This document shows, in pieces, positions 21,535 to 34,076 of a DNA stretch of 64,000 bases; the stretch's first letter is position 1; each line of letters begins with the position of its first letter. The translations under genes were made by a program, and so were the position numbers. Origin of the DNA: Mixophyes australis (taxonomy: Eukaryota; Chordata; Amphibia; Anura; Limnodynastidae); contig JAVHZZ010000003.1 of assembly GCA_036250195.1 (NCBI GenBank), forward strand, positions 16,103,004 to 16,167,003, written 5' to 3'. Below the pieces are notes generated by a model, which was not told where the DNA came from, did not search any database, and worked only from the letters and a program-made list of their open reading frames with translations.

Positions 21535-22509
21535 ATGAATATTTCTATGGAGCAAGCCTGTAATATACAATGTATGGGTCTTGGTATTGCAGCAGGAATT
21601 ACCTTTATAGCAGATCTAATGACCAGTTTATTTATTGTTGCTGTGAATGTCACTGACTGGATGAAACGAAGACCAGTGGCCACTACTGACCAAATTCTCA
21701 CTTCTCTCGGGATCACCAGGATGTGCTATCAATTTGTTTGCCTGTTGCACCTCCTTTTACATATTTTCCTTACAGAATTCTACATCAAGCATAGGATAAT
21801 TGTTCAAATTATTCAGGCTGCTTCCCTCTATTCCAGCATGTGGATATCATCTCTCCTCTCTGTTGTCTTCTTCCTGAAGATCTCTAACTTCCACAATGTC
21901 TTCTTTCTACGTCTGAAGATTATTATATTACAAAAAGTCGTCCGTCTGATTGTTGCTTCTGTGCTGGTGTCCATTTTCTACACTTGTATATATTTTTTGA
22001 TTGCTAAAATAGAAACGCCTAAAAATTCAACTAAGGAAACATATAAGAGTATAATAAGTGATATACAACTTTACGTGTATTTTTTGTGGAACATTGTGCA
22101 GTTTCTCATGTTCCTCATGTCATCAGTCTTTCTTATTTATTCCCTGTGTCATCACGTGGATAGAATGAGATGTGACAGAAATGTAACAGGCCACCTGAAT
22201 ACCTATTATAAGACCATAACATTTTCAACTTTTTCAATCTTTAACTTTGCATTTTCCGTTTGCGTCAAACTAATTGCATGGTTCTATTATAGTTCACTTA
22301 GCAATGCAGATATTTACTTTCTTGGGAGTATTTTTCCAACACTTTATTCCATTTACTTGATATATGTAACAACCAAGCTAAGGAATCGGTTGTCTGGGTT
22401 TCTTCAACATGGATCCAACTGCTTGTTCAATAGAAGAGGTTCTGAGCCGATTTCCAGAGATCCATTGCAGACAGTCACTCAAAAATGTAAGGAAAGTCCA
22501 CGCAAGTAA
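21535..22509 (+). CDS. Bitter taste receptor, TAS2R (T2R) family
   Basis: An intact single-exon seven-transmembrane receptor of 324 residues, close to the roughly 300-residue family norm, with a slightly long basic C-tail. Family signs: the first loop after TM1 reads TTDQILTSLGITR, like the conserved DQIL..L..SR; TM3 ends in SLLSVVFFLKISNFHN, the LKIAxF signature; the third inner loop reads SLCHHVDRM followed by HLNTYYKTITF; TM7 reads FPTLYSIYLIYVTTKLR. N164-S-T in the second outer loop fits the glycosylation site typical of TAS2Rs. The protein would sit in the plasma membrane of taste or other chemosensory cells and signal through a gustducin-type G protein (family knowledge). Start chosen at ATG 21535; a second ATG at codon 5 is possible. 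The exact subtype and ligand cannot be read from the sequence. Confidence 0.92.
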   Translation: MNISMEQACNIQCMGLGIAAGITFIADLMTSLFIVAVNVTDWMKRRPVATTDQILTSLGITRMCYQFVCLLHLLLHIFLTEFYIKHRIIVQIIQAASLYSSMWISSLLSVVFFLKISNFHNVFFLRLKIIILQKVVRLIVASVLVSIFYTCIYFLIAKIETPKNSTKETYKSIISDIQLYVYFLWNIVQFLMFLMSSVFLIYSLCHHVDRMRCDRNVTGHLNTYYKTITFSTFSIFNFAFSVCVKLIAWFYYSSLSNADIYFLGSIFPTLYSIYLIYVTTKLRNRLSGFLQHGSNCLFNRRGSEPISRDPLQTVTQKCKESPRK

Positions 22510-22870
22510 TTGATCAATGGATCAATTCATTTAAAACATGTTAAAATGTTGCACAATTTCTATACAGTAACCACTGGCACAATGCATACAGTATATCATA
22601 TCACATGAAAACACATAATAAATTAAATTGCTCAGTTCTTTTGCAATATGTGATAAACCGTACATTTTTCTGCCAATCTGTCAATTTGTTTTCCATATTT
22701 ACTCTCATGACACTCCTGCTTGATTCTACAATAGTTCCTCTGGATGTCAACACAATAAATCTGAAGATCTATTGAACCATAAATGTTACAAAAGATTCTA
22801 CGGTCTGGTGGTGACTGCATGTCAATAAATGGGAACCACTATGCGCATATGGCTGTGGATATAACATATA
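22510..22870. other. Spacer between receptor and Tc1 element
   Basis: AT-rich sequence with no feature recognised apart from possible 3' untranslated sequence of the receptor (attaaa-like motifs, none decisive). Confidence 0.4.
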
Positions 22871-24100
22871 CACTATATGGACAAAAGTATTTGGCCACAC
22901 CTGTTAGTTATTGAATTGAGGTGTTTCAATCAGACCCGTTGCCAGAGGTCAAGCACATAGCCATGCAGTCTCCATTTGCAAACATTTGTCATACAAAATG
23001 GGTCATTCTGAAGAGCTCAGTGACTTCAAGCGTGGTACTTTGATAGGATGCCACCTTACAATAAGATGGTTTGTGAAATGTCATCCTTGCTGGATATACC
23101 ACGGTCAACTGTAAGTGATATTACTAGAAAGTGGAAGCATTTAGGAACAACAGCAACTCAGCCATGAAGTTGAAGACCATGTAAAGTCACAGAGTGAGGT
23201 CAACGAATGCTAAGGCGCATGGTGCGTAAAAGTCACCAATGTTCTACTGATTCCAAGGCTGAAGAGTTCTGAACTTTCACTGGCATTAATGTAAGCACAA
23301 ACACTGTGCGCAGGAAGCTTAATGGAATGAGTTTCCATGGCCGAGCAGCTGCATGTAAGCCTCACATCAGCAAGACCAATGACAAGACTTGGATGGAATG
23401 GTGTAAAGAACACCAAAATTGGACTGTGTGAGCAGTGGAAACGTGTTCTATGGAGTGACGAATCACGCTTCTCTGTTTGGCAGTCAGATGGGCGAGTCTG
23501 AGTTTGGCGGATGCAGGGAGAATGTTACCTGTCTGACAGCATTATGCCAACAGTGAAGTTTGGTGGACAAGGGATAATGGGACCGTTTCTCATGGCTTGG
23601 ACTTGGACCCTTATCTCTAGTGAAGGGCAATCTTAATGCTTTAGCATACCAAGTCATTTTGGACAATGCTATGCTTCCAACATTGTGGCAACAGTTTGGG
23701 TTAGGCCTTTTTCTATTCCAACATGACTGTGCCCCAGTGCACAAAGCAAGGACTACAAAGACATTGCTTAATGAGTTTGGTCTGGAAGAATTTGCCTGGC
23801 CCGTATAGAGCCCTTACCTCAAGCTCATCAAACATCTTTGGGATGAACTGAAACAGAGATTGCCAGCTAGGCCTTCTCATCCAACATCAGTGCCTGACCT
23901 CATAAATGCTCTACAAAATGAATGGGCACAAATTCCCATAGAAACACTCCAACTTCTTGTGGAAAACCTTCCAAGAAGAGTGGAAGCTGTTATCTCTGCA
24001 AAAGGGGAACCAATTCCATATTAAAGTATACGTATTTGTGTATTTGAATACAATGTAATTACAGTCTCTGTTAGTGTAAGGGTCAAGCGTGCAAAAGTAT
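22871..24100 (+). mobile_element. Degenerate Tc1/mariner element
   Basis: The left end reads cactatatggacaaaagtat after a TA, typical of vertebrate Tc1-like terminal repeats. The right end keeps only a diverged remnant (gcaaaagtattc near 24085). The interior is a decayed transposase on the plus strand: a WSDES-type first aspartate near 23455, QHDCAPVHKA near 23720 for the second, and LIKHLWDELK near 23826, where the usual catalytic Glu of the DD34E triad reads Lys. Many frameshifts are present; only 62 codons (23620-23808) stay open. The element is dead. Confidence 0.85.
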
Positions 24101-24871
24101 TCTAGCTTGCCACCTGTGCAGGCTGTGGAGTTCAGGATCCACCCTCTATAGGATTAAAGGTTTGGACACAGCTATTAGCAGCTCAGAAAGCTCAAACAGG
24201 GCTTGTGTGTCTGTCTGAAAGGTTAGAATCTGTTGGACATGGGCAAGAGATAAGTCCCAGGAGACTGGAATCCACCAGGCAGAGGCTCAGTAACCAGCTG
24301 AGTAAAAGGCCTTGTGTGAGACCATTGTGTGTCCTGCAAGGAAAGTCTGAGCCAGGCCCGGCTTCAGATAACTGATGGTCAGGAGAGGTCCAGGAGTAGA
24401 TGGGTTCACCAGCGTAGGTAGCCTGCTTAGAGGAAAGCTCATAGATTCGCCTAAAACATGGACCAAGATTTGGTAGGCTGAAGTACCAACTTATTAAAGG
24501 TATGGCATATACTGTAAAGTGCAGGGGATTACAACATACTATCCTTAATGTTTAATCACAGCTGAGCTCAAAATGATTTAACTCCTTATTGCTCATTTAC
24601 ATCACTTATAATTATGGTAATTTTATATATTTTTTAAACAATGTAGCACCAAGGTCATTATTATGATTTATTGGACTCACATATTAACCTAGCACAAATT
24701 TATGTATATTGGATCCATTCAACATTTAGCACTATTAAGTTTTTACTGTTTTTTCATTCAAATCATAAGATAGCTGTAGGACGTTCTCCCACGTGTATAC
24801 TCATTATCACATTGCTATAGTCGGCCTTCATTGCCGTTATTAAATTATATGTGTGTGCACACAGAACTCAT
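24101..24871. other. Anonymous spacer
   Basis: No gene or repeat is recognised. The middle part (24110-24480) is less AT-rich than its surroundings and could be repeat-derived, but nothing in the window matches it. Confidence 0.35.
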
Positions 24872-27670
24872 TTCCATACAAAAATCTGTTTATTCTAAGA
24901 CCTTACATGCTATCTATTATTTAATTTCTTTAATTGTGCTCAAATTTAACCAAAACCAACAATCAACAAGTTGGCTCAGATTCCATTCAGCAGAAGGGAA
25001 CAGGTGACAACATTCTTCAGCCATAGCTTCAAAAATATAGTTATCAATTTCTCAAAAACTTTGGATCAAAGAGGAATTTCCCAGGATTCATCCAATAGCT
25101 CCAAACAATCCAGATGACTTTGGGATTTCTCCTGATTTTCATCAAAACTAATGAACAATGACCTATGTTGTGCTCAGATATTTATGGAAAACGTTGTCCA
25201 ATAGGAATTCACAAAGAAAAATAATTCATTCATAAATTAAACACTGTTAGCCAATTAAAATTTACCACGTATTTTGGTGTATATCCTACGGTGTCCTCCC
25301 TTTTTCTAATTAACATATGTTGCACCTACATACCATTCACATTTACTGTATTTAATAAGTAATTAGTCATAAATTATATGTAATTTATTTAATAATTGTA
25401 ATCTCTTACCTATTTCTATCCTTGAAAAATATTTTTTTGGTAAGTGCTGTTATAATATGTATGGTGCAGACCAATGTGTTTGCTTGTATTTGTATTCAAC
25501 ATTATATGTGTTATGTATTGTAAGTCAAAGTGTGTTTTTCACGTCTAACGTGTGCGCAACCATAATTAACAAAATGTTATGCGCAATGGCTGTTTGACAA
25601 ACTATGTAATCTAAAAATAAATTAATGCGTATAATACATATAGTAGTATTATCTTTCACATCAGTAGGGACATAAAATATACATTTATCAATAAGACAAT
25701 AATCTAATTTTTTATTTGATGACTTTCTTGGGACACTATCGAGTGTTCAGCAATGTAGCTCAACATATAAAAAAAGATACAGCAATGCAACCTCGGACTG
25801 TCACAAAATGCAATATTTATTTTTTAATCATTTTTACATATATGTTTAATTTATTGTTAATGTTTAGCATGAACTTATTTAATGTCTGATTGCTGACATT
25901 AATAAATGGGTAAGTATTTGAAGTGTAACGGACAGGTCTGTATATTAGCGCATTTATGATTGGACAAAAATTAGGGAAGGCACAGTGGGTTGGAATTTTA
26001 CAAAAGGGAGGAGGGATAAAACACTGTGCCAATAGTAATAGTATGCAACCTGCACAATTCTTGACATGAATTAAATAAAAATAAAAATGAATAAAAATAA
26101 AATATCTGTAATTCAAAACATCAAAAAAATGCCAGATGCAAATACAAATTTGCATAAATAATGTGAATTTCAAAGCAAACATATAAATCGTTTAGTCCAT
26201 GAATGATAATGAAATGTCCAAATTAACAATGTCCTAATACACAAGAATAATATTGGCACAGTTTTTTATCCCTCCTCTCTTTTGTAAAATTCCAACCCAC
26301 TGCGCCTTCCCTAATTTTTGTCTTTTATGAATGTGGGGGTATTTAGGCAACCCAGAGGGTTTTATGGCTGCATCCTAATTCCTTTTCCTGTATCTAGAAT
26401 AGGGCAGGATAAGCATTACAATTTTTTTTCTGCATTAATGATTGAACCACTTAATATTAGCATTTGAGTATCTTTGTTAAAGACACTTAAATTATCATAA
26501 AATCCTAACTAGTATTGGTTATTTAAGCCAAAAATAAAAACATGTAGGTTTATTTAATATTAGGTCTTAAATATGTATCATTAAGTCAAAGATTCTTTCT
26601 GAATCGAATAACTTATATCTAATTGTGAATACATTATATAAATGTATTTCTTCTGGTCTTCTATTTAGACTAAGGCTGGGTACACACTATTGTGTTTTCA
26701 GCCGATTCTCAGGCCAATCAGACGATAAACGACTGGTTGGACCAGTATCACAGTAGTGTGTAGCCTGGAATGATGAACGATTATCGTTCCAAAGCACTTT
26801 GTATTGTTGAATGACATTTTTAAACTGAACTAAAAATCTTGTTCAATGATGGAAGAATGTATTTCTAATTCTGCAGTGTGTATGCACTCTGCAGAATGGG
26901 AACAGCAGAGGGGGCGGGGCAGGCACACGTACCTTAAATAACTGGAGAGGAAACGTCTCAAGCATTTTTTGTGGAGTGTAATGTATGCTTAGAGCACGGG
27001 GGCGAATCCCTGCTGAGCGACGGTCTTACAGTCAGCCAACATAACACTCTATACCGCAGTGATGACTCTAGTTGTTTATGACTCCTGTATAGGCATCAAT
27101 TATTAAGAAATGAATTGCATTATATTGTTGCCTCGTGAATTGGGTCATTTCAATATATATTTTTAGAGAGTCCTATGTCAGTCCTAAATGAGCCATTAAA
27201 TTTAGTAAGATATTATTTTGAACTTTTTAAAGAAACACACTATTCATCAAAAGTTCTAGTTGTTTGCTTATGTCCATATTTATTATATGAACTGATAATA
27301 ATAGTTTTTTAAGTATTTCTGTATAATAAATATTGTTATTTTTTATAAACTATAGCGATTTTTTCCTTTCTTATGAATTGTTTTATTATCATGGTAATCT
27401 AATAACATACTACCTACACACATTGTTTTGTGCTGTTTATACTATTTATACTATTTATACTATTGCTCTTGGTTCTACCTTTTATGTAGTAAGGATCTCT
27501 GGGAGTGTGATTAATTTCTGTATTGTTTCTTAGTGCCTGATTTATATTTTTTGCTTATGTGCAAAATGATTAAATAATTTGCACCTCTGGTATTATAACA
27601 TGGTTTGTCCAGGGTAAAATTTACAAATTTTTTGGCTTGCTCTCCTTAATGACTCACGCCCATTTTGTCT
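24872..27670. repeat. Duplicated block A, copy 2
   Basis: It is collinear with 1-2842. It retains about 310 bases (25133-25441) missing from copy 1 and lacks the dispersed repeat found at 2229-2690. It includes the foldback at 25964-26321. After about 27670 it diverges from copy 1, which continues into block B. Confidence 0.85.
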
Positions 27671-27812
27671 CAAACTTACAGCTTTATACTTTGAAATAAA
27701 AGATTCTAATGTTATTGTTATTTCATTATATGTTGTATTACTAGTTTGCGTTGTTACCCTTATCTTGCTTTAGACTAATTATACAAAGTCTGTTTAGATT
27801 AGGTGTAGACTT

Positions 27813-27992
27813 GGGGGAAAATTCATCAAGCTGCGGGTTTGAAAAAGTGGAGATGTTGTCTATTGCAACCCATCAGATCCTAGCTCTGTCATTTTGTAGA
27901 ATGTACTAAATAAATGCCAGCTAGAATTTGATTGGTTGCTATTAGGCAACATCTTCACTTTTTAAAACCCGCAGCTTTATAAATTTACCCCC
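27813..27992. mobile_element. Palindromic MITE-like element
   Basis: The ends are inverted: gggggaaaattcatcaagct on the left faces agctttataaatttaccccc on the right, and the complementarity continues inward (gcgggtttgaaaaagtgg / ctttttaaaacccgc; gatgttg / caacatc). It is about 180 bp and noncoding. The family and target duplication are not resolved. Confidence 0.7.
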
Positions 27993-29012
27993 TGGAGTTT
28001 TTATGTTTACAAAAGATAGGGTTATATAAAAAGTCTTTGAGATGACTTTAGTAAACAGAAATCTAACATAAAAGTAGCAGCTGTTAATATAAGATTGTAG
28101 CTTTGGAGTGAAAGGGTACATGTACACAATAAAAACATAGGTACATGTGTTTGTGAAAACATAAAATGACTCCTGATTAACTAATACCAAGCTCAGAAAA
28201 AGGAATAGAGTTTTAAGCATTACAAAAAAAAACAATGTAAATTTTGTTTAGCAAAAATCGTTACCTGAAATTACATACTGGTGGCCTGATGCTGGGTTAG
28301 GAACAAAGCAAATAAAAGTAGCACATTTGCACTTGAGCAAACCATGTTAAAATGCAAGGGGTGAAAATGTATTTCTTTTTATTTGCACGTAGGGAAAATG
28401 CCGTCTGCTTTTACTTGATAGCTTTATTTTTACAGTGAAATTTAAAATTGATCTAGGACATGCCCTACTCCAACTATAAATCTGTCCCCACATTTTAAAT
28501 CTACCTCCCCCTGCAATGCAACATGGTTTTGCTAAGATGTAAATTCGCTTTTTTTTTTACTTTGCTCCTATCTCAGCATTAGGCCTTTATGTATATGTGG
28601 TAAACTAAGCAAAGGTAATTGTAATGACTTGCATTTAAAAATTCATTGTTTGCGATAATATGTAGTACATTCATTAAGCTTACAATATAATTCTCAACAT
28701 TTGATTAATGCTGACACATAAAAAAGAAGTAAAAATGTGATTTGGATATCGTAAAGTGCTCTGGAATGTTCAATTTGGCGACTTGACAATGATATTGGGC
28801 AATGAGTTCTTGATTTGTCTAAATTTGACGTTAATTTTGAAGCAAAATGTCAATGATTCTTGCTCCATGGACAGGCTCCAGATCAGTTTGTTGCTGGTTA
28901 TTCGCTTCTTCATCTTGAGTTGATTCTGGTGACATTTGTGTATTTGGGCTTCTGTTGTCTGCAGGTTTTCAATGTCCTGGTTTGCAGATTGCATTGTGGC
29001 TAATGTCATTGG
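27993..29012. other. Anonymous AT-rich spacer
   Basis: No coding region, RNA gene or repeat in this stretch can be supported. Confidence 0.4.
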
Positions 29013-29400
29013 GTGTCAGGATCTGCCTGCAGCTTTCTGCTTTTGCATGCTGCTTTGTATTGGCAGCTCCTGCTCCAGGACTTTTGGACTTCTTATATTA
29101 AATGTATTATCTGGCAGTACCTCTGTTCACCACAGGTGCTGCTATTGTGCCTTTCCCTTTCTCCTTACTAGGGGTTAACCTGTTGCACCAATTAACTGCT
29201 GCCACTGGTGGTTCCTCTTTTATACCTGCCTCTCTCTATTACCTGGGCTGGTCATTGTTTTATGTTGCTATTCCTTATGGTTGTGTTCTCCTGCTTCTCC
29301 TGTGCTCTGGGACTTTCACATGCTGCTACTGACATTACTACACTGGATTTGGTTCTCATAGCATGTGTGGGCGAGCTTATGTCACTCGCAGATCTCTTCC
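29013..29400 (+). repeat. Diverged LTR fragment related to element 3
   Basis: It begins tgtcaggatctgcctgca, as does the minus-strand LTR of element 3 (61233 downward), and keeps the landmarks tggcagctcctgc, gcagtacctctg, caggtgctgct and aggggttaac in order. Similarity fades after about 29300. No gag or polypurine tract lies next to it, so it is a solo or truncated LTR. Confidence 0.6.
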
Positions 29401-30179
29401 ATACCTGTGTGTAAAATGTCGGCTTGCCATTCATTCCTCGTATCCTAGCAAACGGTGGGGGACCGATGGGTATTGGACTCAGCTATTCGCAATTACAGGC
29501 ACCTGATAACAGGAACCTGTAATTGCAGGCACCTGATAACACCTGATTACAGGCACCAGATTTAAATCTCAGTGTATAAATAAAGTTTTAAAATATTTTG
29601 GGCCTACCAGAAAAAGCAGACAGTAATTTACTTATGTCCAAAGTTTCATACACGTATTTGTACCCCTTACATTGTGACATGATTTTGCATCAGGAATCTG
29701 GCCCTCTAGTTCCCAGCATGGCCATGCAGACATTGTGTATTCTAGACCTTGTAGTTCTAGTGCTAGTTTGGCTAAACCTGCCTATCAAGGGACCTTGATA
29801 GGAATATTTCATGGAATATTACTATCCCACACACACACTGCTTAGTGAAGGGATATATTATTTTCATACCATGGGTGGATACCCCTATTTAGGGGAGGGG
29901 GTGGGTTAGTGGCACATCACCCTTGGGAATCCAGCCCAGTGCTGACTACTCAGGGCTTGCTTGCCATTATGGCAGGAGGACACTGAGCTGTTGGAGACAA
30001 AGCAAATTGCTGTATGATAGTGAAATCGGCCTCAACCAATTTTGTCCACTGGTTTGATTCTTCATTTTGGCAGTTGTTTCAGCTGTCTAGGGGGTCTAAT
30101 ATTTACACTTTGTGGGACCTTTGTCTGTACAAATGTAATTGATTTTTATGTAATGCTTCATTAATGGATTTCTTCTTTT
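29401..30179. other. Spacer with a short tandem repeat
   Basis: Near 29493-29560 the unit aattgcaggcacctgataac is repeated imperfectly. No gene is recognised in the rest. Confidence 0.4.
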
Positions 30180-30329
30180 CTCATCACAAACTTACTGATG
30201 ATTAAAAACATATGGGAGATTGAGGAAATAGTGGTGTTATTGACAGTGAGGGAGATTGGAGGGCAGGTGGGGACTCTGACAGGAGGGACAATAATAAGCT
30301 CTCTTTATAACATGTTGAGCTTTAGGTAT
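30180..30329. repeat. Dispersed repeat split by the retrovirus, left part
   Basis: Sequence directly left of the retroviral LTR that, with 41234-41632 on the right, appears to form one interrupted copy of the dispersed repeat family R1. Linking this segment to R1 rests on recalled frog repeat structure and is less certain than the target duplication at the junction (gtat at 30326-30329 and 41234-41237). Confidence 0.45.
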
Positions 30330-30749
30330 TGTCGAATCTAAATCAGATTGTTCACCTGTAAGTGTCAGTTTATCAGTTATGAGCTCATCAGCTGGAGAGC
30401 ATTAAACCCACTGCATGGTTTGAGTGTACAATAAACTCTGCTTTATTAGTTACAAGTCCCTATCTATATAGCAAAAATCACGTATTACAGAAAACTACGC
30501 CCCAAAGGTTTTAACCACTCATGTTCCCTTCACACAGATTTTAGTATAGGCTCTCATTATCAGACAGGAAAACTCCACAGGGGAGGTAGCTTATCTCCTG
30601 TCTGCTATGTCCAAGGTTATAAGCATAGCCTTGCAAATAATGAATTACTCCTATAAAACAGGTGCATCTAATTTGTATTTAAGCTATAACAGAACAAAAT
30701 GGCTATAAGGCAACAAGATGGCGTCAGCTTAGCAAAATCACATTTCTCA
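30330..30749 (-). repeat. 3' LTR of the retrovirus
   Basis: Read on the minus strand it begins TGAGAAATGTG and ends TTCGACA. It contains a TATA-like tatatag (about 30462-30470) and AATAAA (about 30440-30446). Confidence 0.9.
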
Positions 30750-31679
30750 TTTCCCATCTTTTTATTCATTATTTGCCCTAACACTACCTATCAGAGATCA
30801 CATTCTTGCTGTCGCTTTTAATGGGTACTTATACGCATACACCCTTCTAACAGAACATATGAATAGGGATGCCTAAAACTGGATACATAGAACAACCCAT
30901 CCCCCACCAATAGCAAGTCCATGATCCCTCTTCTAGCTGATAGATGGTCAATGAGTCGACAACCATCTTGCACCCGCTACATGTCCTGATGTCAGATCTT
31001 CACATATATCATAACATGAGAGGCTCTGGTGCCTCTTGTGCTCCTTTTTGTCTTTTAACTATGGATTTTTTGAGGGAAGGAAAAAAGGAAAGGGAGGGAG
31101 AAAATACACAGTGCCCTCGGCAAGTGTTATATGTCACTTATTTCACAATAGAAGGGATTGTCCATTGTGCTGTATATCTTCATAAGGATAAACTTCAGTA
31201 ACGAGCATGTCAATTCCAAGGAAAAGGTTCTTGGATTCTGCACTGATCTCAACTGGCAGTAGTACTGAGAGTTCCACAAGGTTCACACTCATTAGATGGG
31301 GTGTACAGTACAGCGGTTAAGACAGATGTGGTAACTTTAATTTTTCTGGAAGAGAAACACTTAGCTTTAATACACTTGCTAATAAGCCACATCTGTAAGG
31401 GGTTTGTTCTACCGCACCAACTATAGCCGTGATGGCTAACCTATGACACGCGTGTCACTGGTGACACGCTGAGGCAATTGGGCTGACACGCAGGGCCGGC
31501 GCTTCTGGATGTGCTAGATTGGCAGCTCCCGACTTCCTCCTGACCCCGATGCATCCGGCTCCTCTCAGCTGTGACTGGCGCTTCCCCTCCCTCCCAGCGC
31601 TTCCGGCGCTTCCGATGTGACGTGATGACGTCACGCGCATCCGCGTAGTTGGCTGCACGGTCTTTCTTCCTGAGGCGGC

Positions 31680-32110
31680 GAGCAAATAGCGGGTAAGGAA
31701 ATACCTGCGCAGGGGGGGGGTTTCAATGACTAAAAAATTACAAAAAAATACTGGGCTGTAGGAGAGACAAGGAAATAACTGTGGGGGGACAACTAAAACT
31801 GGCTGGGGGGGGGGAAGAAATACCTGCAGAGGGTACAATGACTGTAGAAAGGGGTAATGCAAATATCTTCAGGGGAGAGTAAGGAAAAATGGCTAAATGC
31901 AGGGGGGGGGGTAATGAAAATATCAGCAGGGTGAAGTAAGGAAAAATGGCTACAGGGGGGGTGTCAATGGCTACAGGGGGGGTAATGAAAATACATGCAG
32001 AGGGGATAATGAAAATATCTGCAGGGTGAAGTAAGGAAAAATAGCTGCAGGGGGTGGGGGCAATGGCTGTCGGAGGGAGAAATGAAAATGGCCAAAGGTG
32101 GGAAATGAAA
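31680..32110. repeat. G-rich degenerate tandem repeat in hAT 1
   Basis: Runs of seven to ten G recur with phrases like gtaatgaaaatat and gcagggtgaagtaaggaaaaatggct every 40-70 bases. It is noncoding on either strand. The G-runs could form quadruplexes. Confidence 0.6.
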
Positions 32111-32662
32111 TGAATTTTACTATTATTAGTTAAGATTTTTTTTTATATATATATACATATATTTTTAGAGATATTATCAATTATATAAATTTTTATACAC
32201 TCTACTACCCACAGCGCTGTTTTTCTTATGTTTAGATGCGTGGTTTAGTAAGAGGGAGTGCAATAGTCCCTTTTAACAGCCATCATCTTGACTTTTATCT
32301 TTCTCCAGGGTTCTTCTTCTGGAGGCTGTGTTTTTCCTGTGCTGTCATCTGGAGCCTCTTCTACTGTTCCAAGCCCAGTCTAGTTCCTGCTCCACAGACT
32401 TGCTGAGTTCTGCCAAAAGTGCTACAGGTACGTGCCTGCCTACTGCTAGTTACAGAAGGGAGTACGTAGTGTAGTGCTTTCAATGATTTTGTACAGGAGT
32501 CTGTCCAACAACACCGTTACAGAGGTAATAAAGCAGTCAATAGGTTTTTAATTACCTCTGTAACAGTGTTGTTGTACTGACTCCTGGTACAAAATAATAT
32601 AAGTTAATTTATGAATTAACCTTTTATAGAAAATGCCCTGATTTTTATTTATGTATTGTTGC

Positions 32663-34076
32663 AGCTCTGAGGTGGAGAATCCAAAACATAAAAAAGCAAG
32701 ATTGAATGATAAAGAGAGTGGTAGTAGCAGTAGCAGTAGCAGACCCTTTCAAGACATATGGACAGAGATGTATGGCATTATAGACAGAAAAAAACAGATC
32801 ATTGTGCATACTATGTAATGAGACAGTAGTAAGCAGAACGTGGAACATAAATAGACATTTTGAAACTAATCATCGCCAGCTCTTGGAAAAAAGTCTGGAT
32901 GAAAGGAAGGAATACATTTCTAGACAGTTACACCTCTATAAGAGCCAATCAAATTCCCTCCTTAAATTTGTAAGAGGCTCTACAAATTTAACATCAGCAA
33001 GTTTATGCGTTGCTCACTCCATAGCTCAGCATGGAAAAGCCCTCAGTGAAGGAGAATTTATTAAAGAAACTCTTCTAAGGTGTGCACCAATTTTATTTCA
33101 CAATATGCCAAATAAAAATGCTATTATTAAGCGAATTTCTGAGCTACCAATCAGTAGAAATGTCATCAAAGACAGAATAATGAGATTGAACACAAACATA
33201 CAGCATCAATTAAAAGGAGACTTAGATAATTGTAAATATTTTTCAATTTCTCCTGATGAAACTACTGATGTCACATCAAATGCTCGTTTGGCCATTATTG
33301 CTAGATATTCAGATGGTCTCACAATGAGAGAAGAGTTGATAAAGTTAGAATCAGTGCCAATAAGTACATCAGGGAAGGAAATATGTAAGGTTGTTATACA
33401 AACCTTCCGTGACCTAAGCATTGATATGTGTAAAGTTGTCTCAGTGACGACAGATGGGGCACCCAATATGGTGGGAAAAAGTGTAGGATTTGTGAAGTTG
33501 TTTATGGAAGCTATTGGATGTCCACTTGTGCCTTTTCATTGTATTATCCATCAGGAGGTGTTGTGTGCCAAGGCAGGATTCACAGAATTAAATGATTTAA
33601 TGTCAGTTGTAACAAAAATAGTGAATTTCATAGTTGCTTGACCACTTCACAAGCGAGGATTTACTGCACTTTTACAGGAAGTTGATTCAACCTACAGTGG
33701 ACTGTTGATGTTCAATAATGTGAGGTGACTAAGCCGAGGGAAAGTACTCGAGCGATTTGTGGAGTGCTTTTCAGAAATTAAGGTTTTTCTTGAGAATAAG
33801 GATCCTGCAAACTTTCCTCAGGAAATTTGGAGTGCTTGGAACAGATTACCAGACACTTTTAGCACCCTGAAAAATCTAGGAATGGCTTTACTCACAATTT
33901 TTCCCTCAACATACTTTTGTGAGACTTTATTCTCAGCATTAAATAATATTAAAACAAATAAAAGAAACAGACTGACAGATGAAGTTAGCAGCGCTTGCTT
34001 GGCCCTGAAGTGCACAAAATACAAACCTGCAATTGAATATCTATCAAATGCAATTCAGCAACAGAAAAGTCACTAA
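32663..34076 (+). pseudogene. hAT 1 transposase, broken
   Basis: Remains of a BED-finger hAT transposase, which cuts and joins the element ends. An acceptor-like ttgttgcag at about 32655-32663 precedes a serine-rich stretch; the finger begins in one frame and, after an extra base near 32803, continues in another as CILCNE...HFETNH (C-X2-C...H-X4-H). The RNase H-like core has SPDETTDVTSNARLA and SVTTDGAPNMVG. The frame breaks at the TGA near 33639-33641, part of the middle is missing, and the C-terminal hAT dimerisation region resumes at 33759-34076 (STYFCETLFSALNNIKTNKRNRL). It resembles the transposases that gave rise to vertebrate ZBED5-like proteins. It is nonfunctional. Confidence 0.85.

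Noticed and set aside
21535..22509. Olfactory or vomeronasal type 1 receptor
   Set aside because: The DQIL..L loop, the LKISNF motif after TM3 and the SL.HHVDRM loop fit TAS2R; the DRY and PMY motifs of olfactory receptors are absent.
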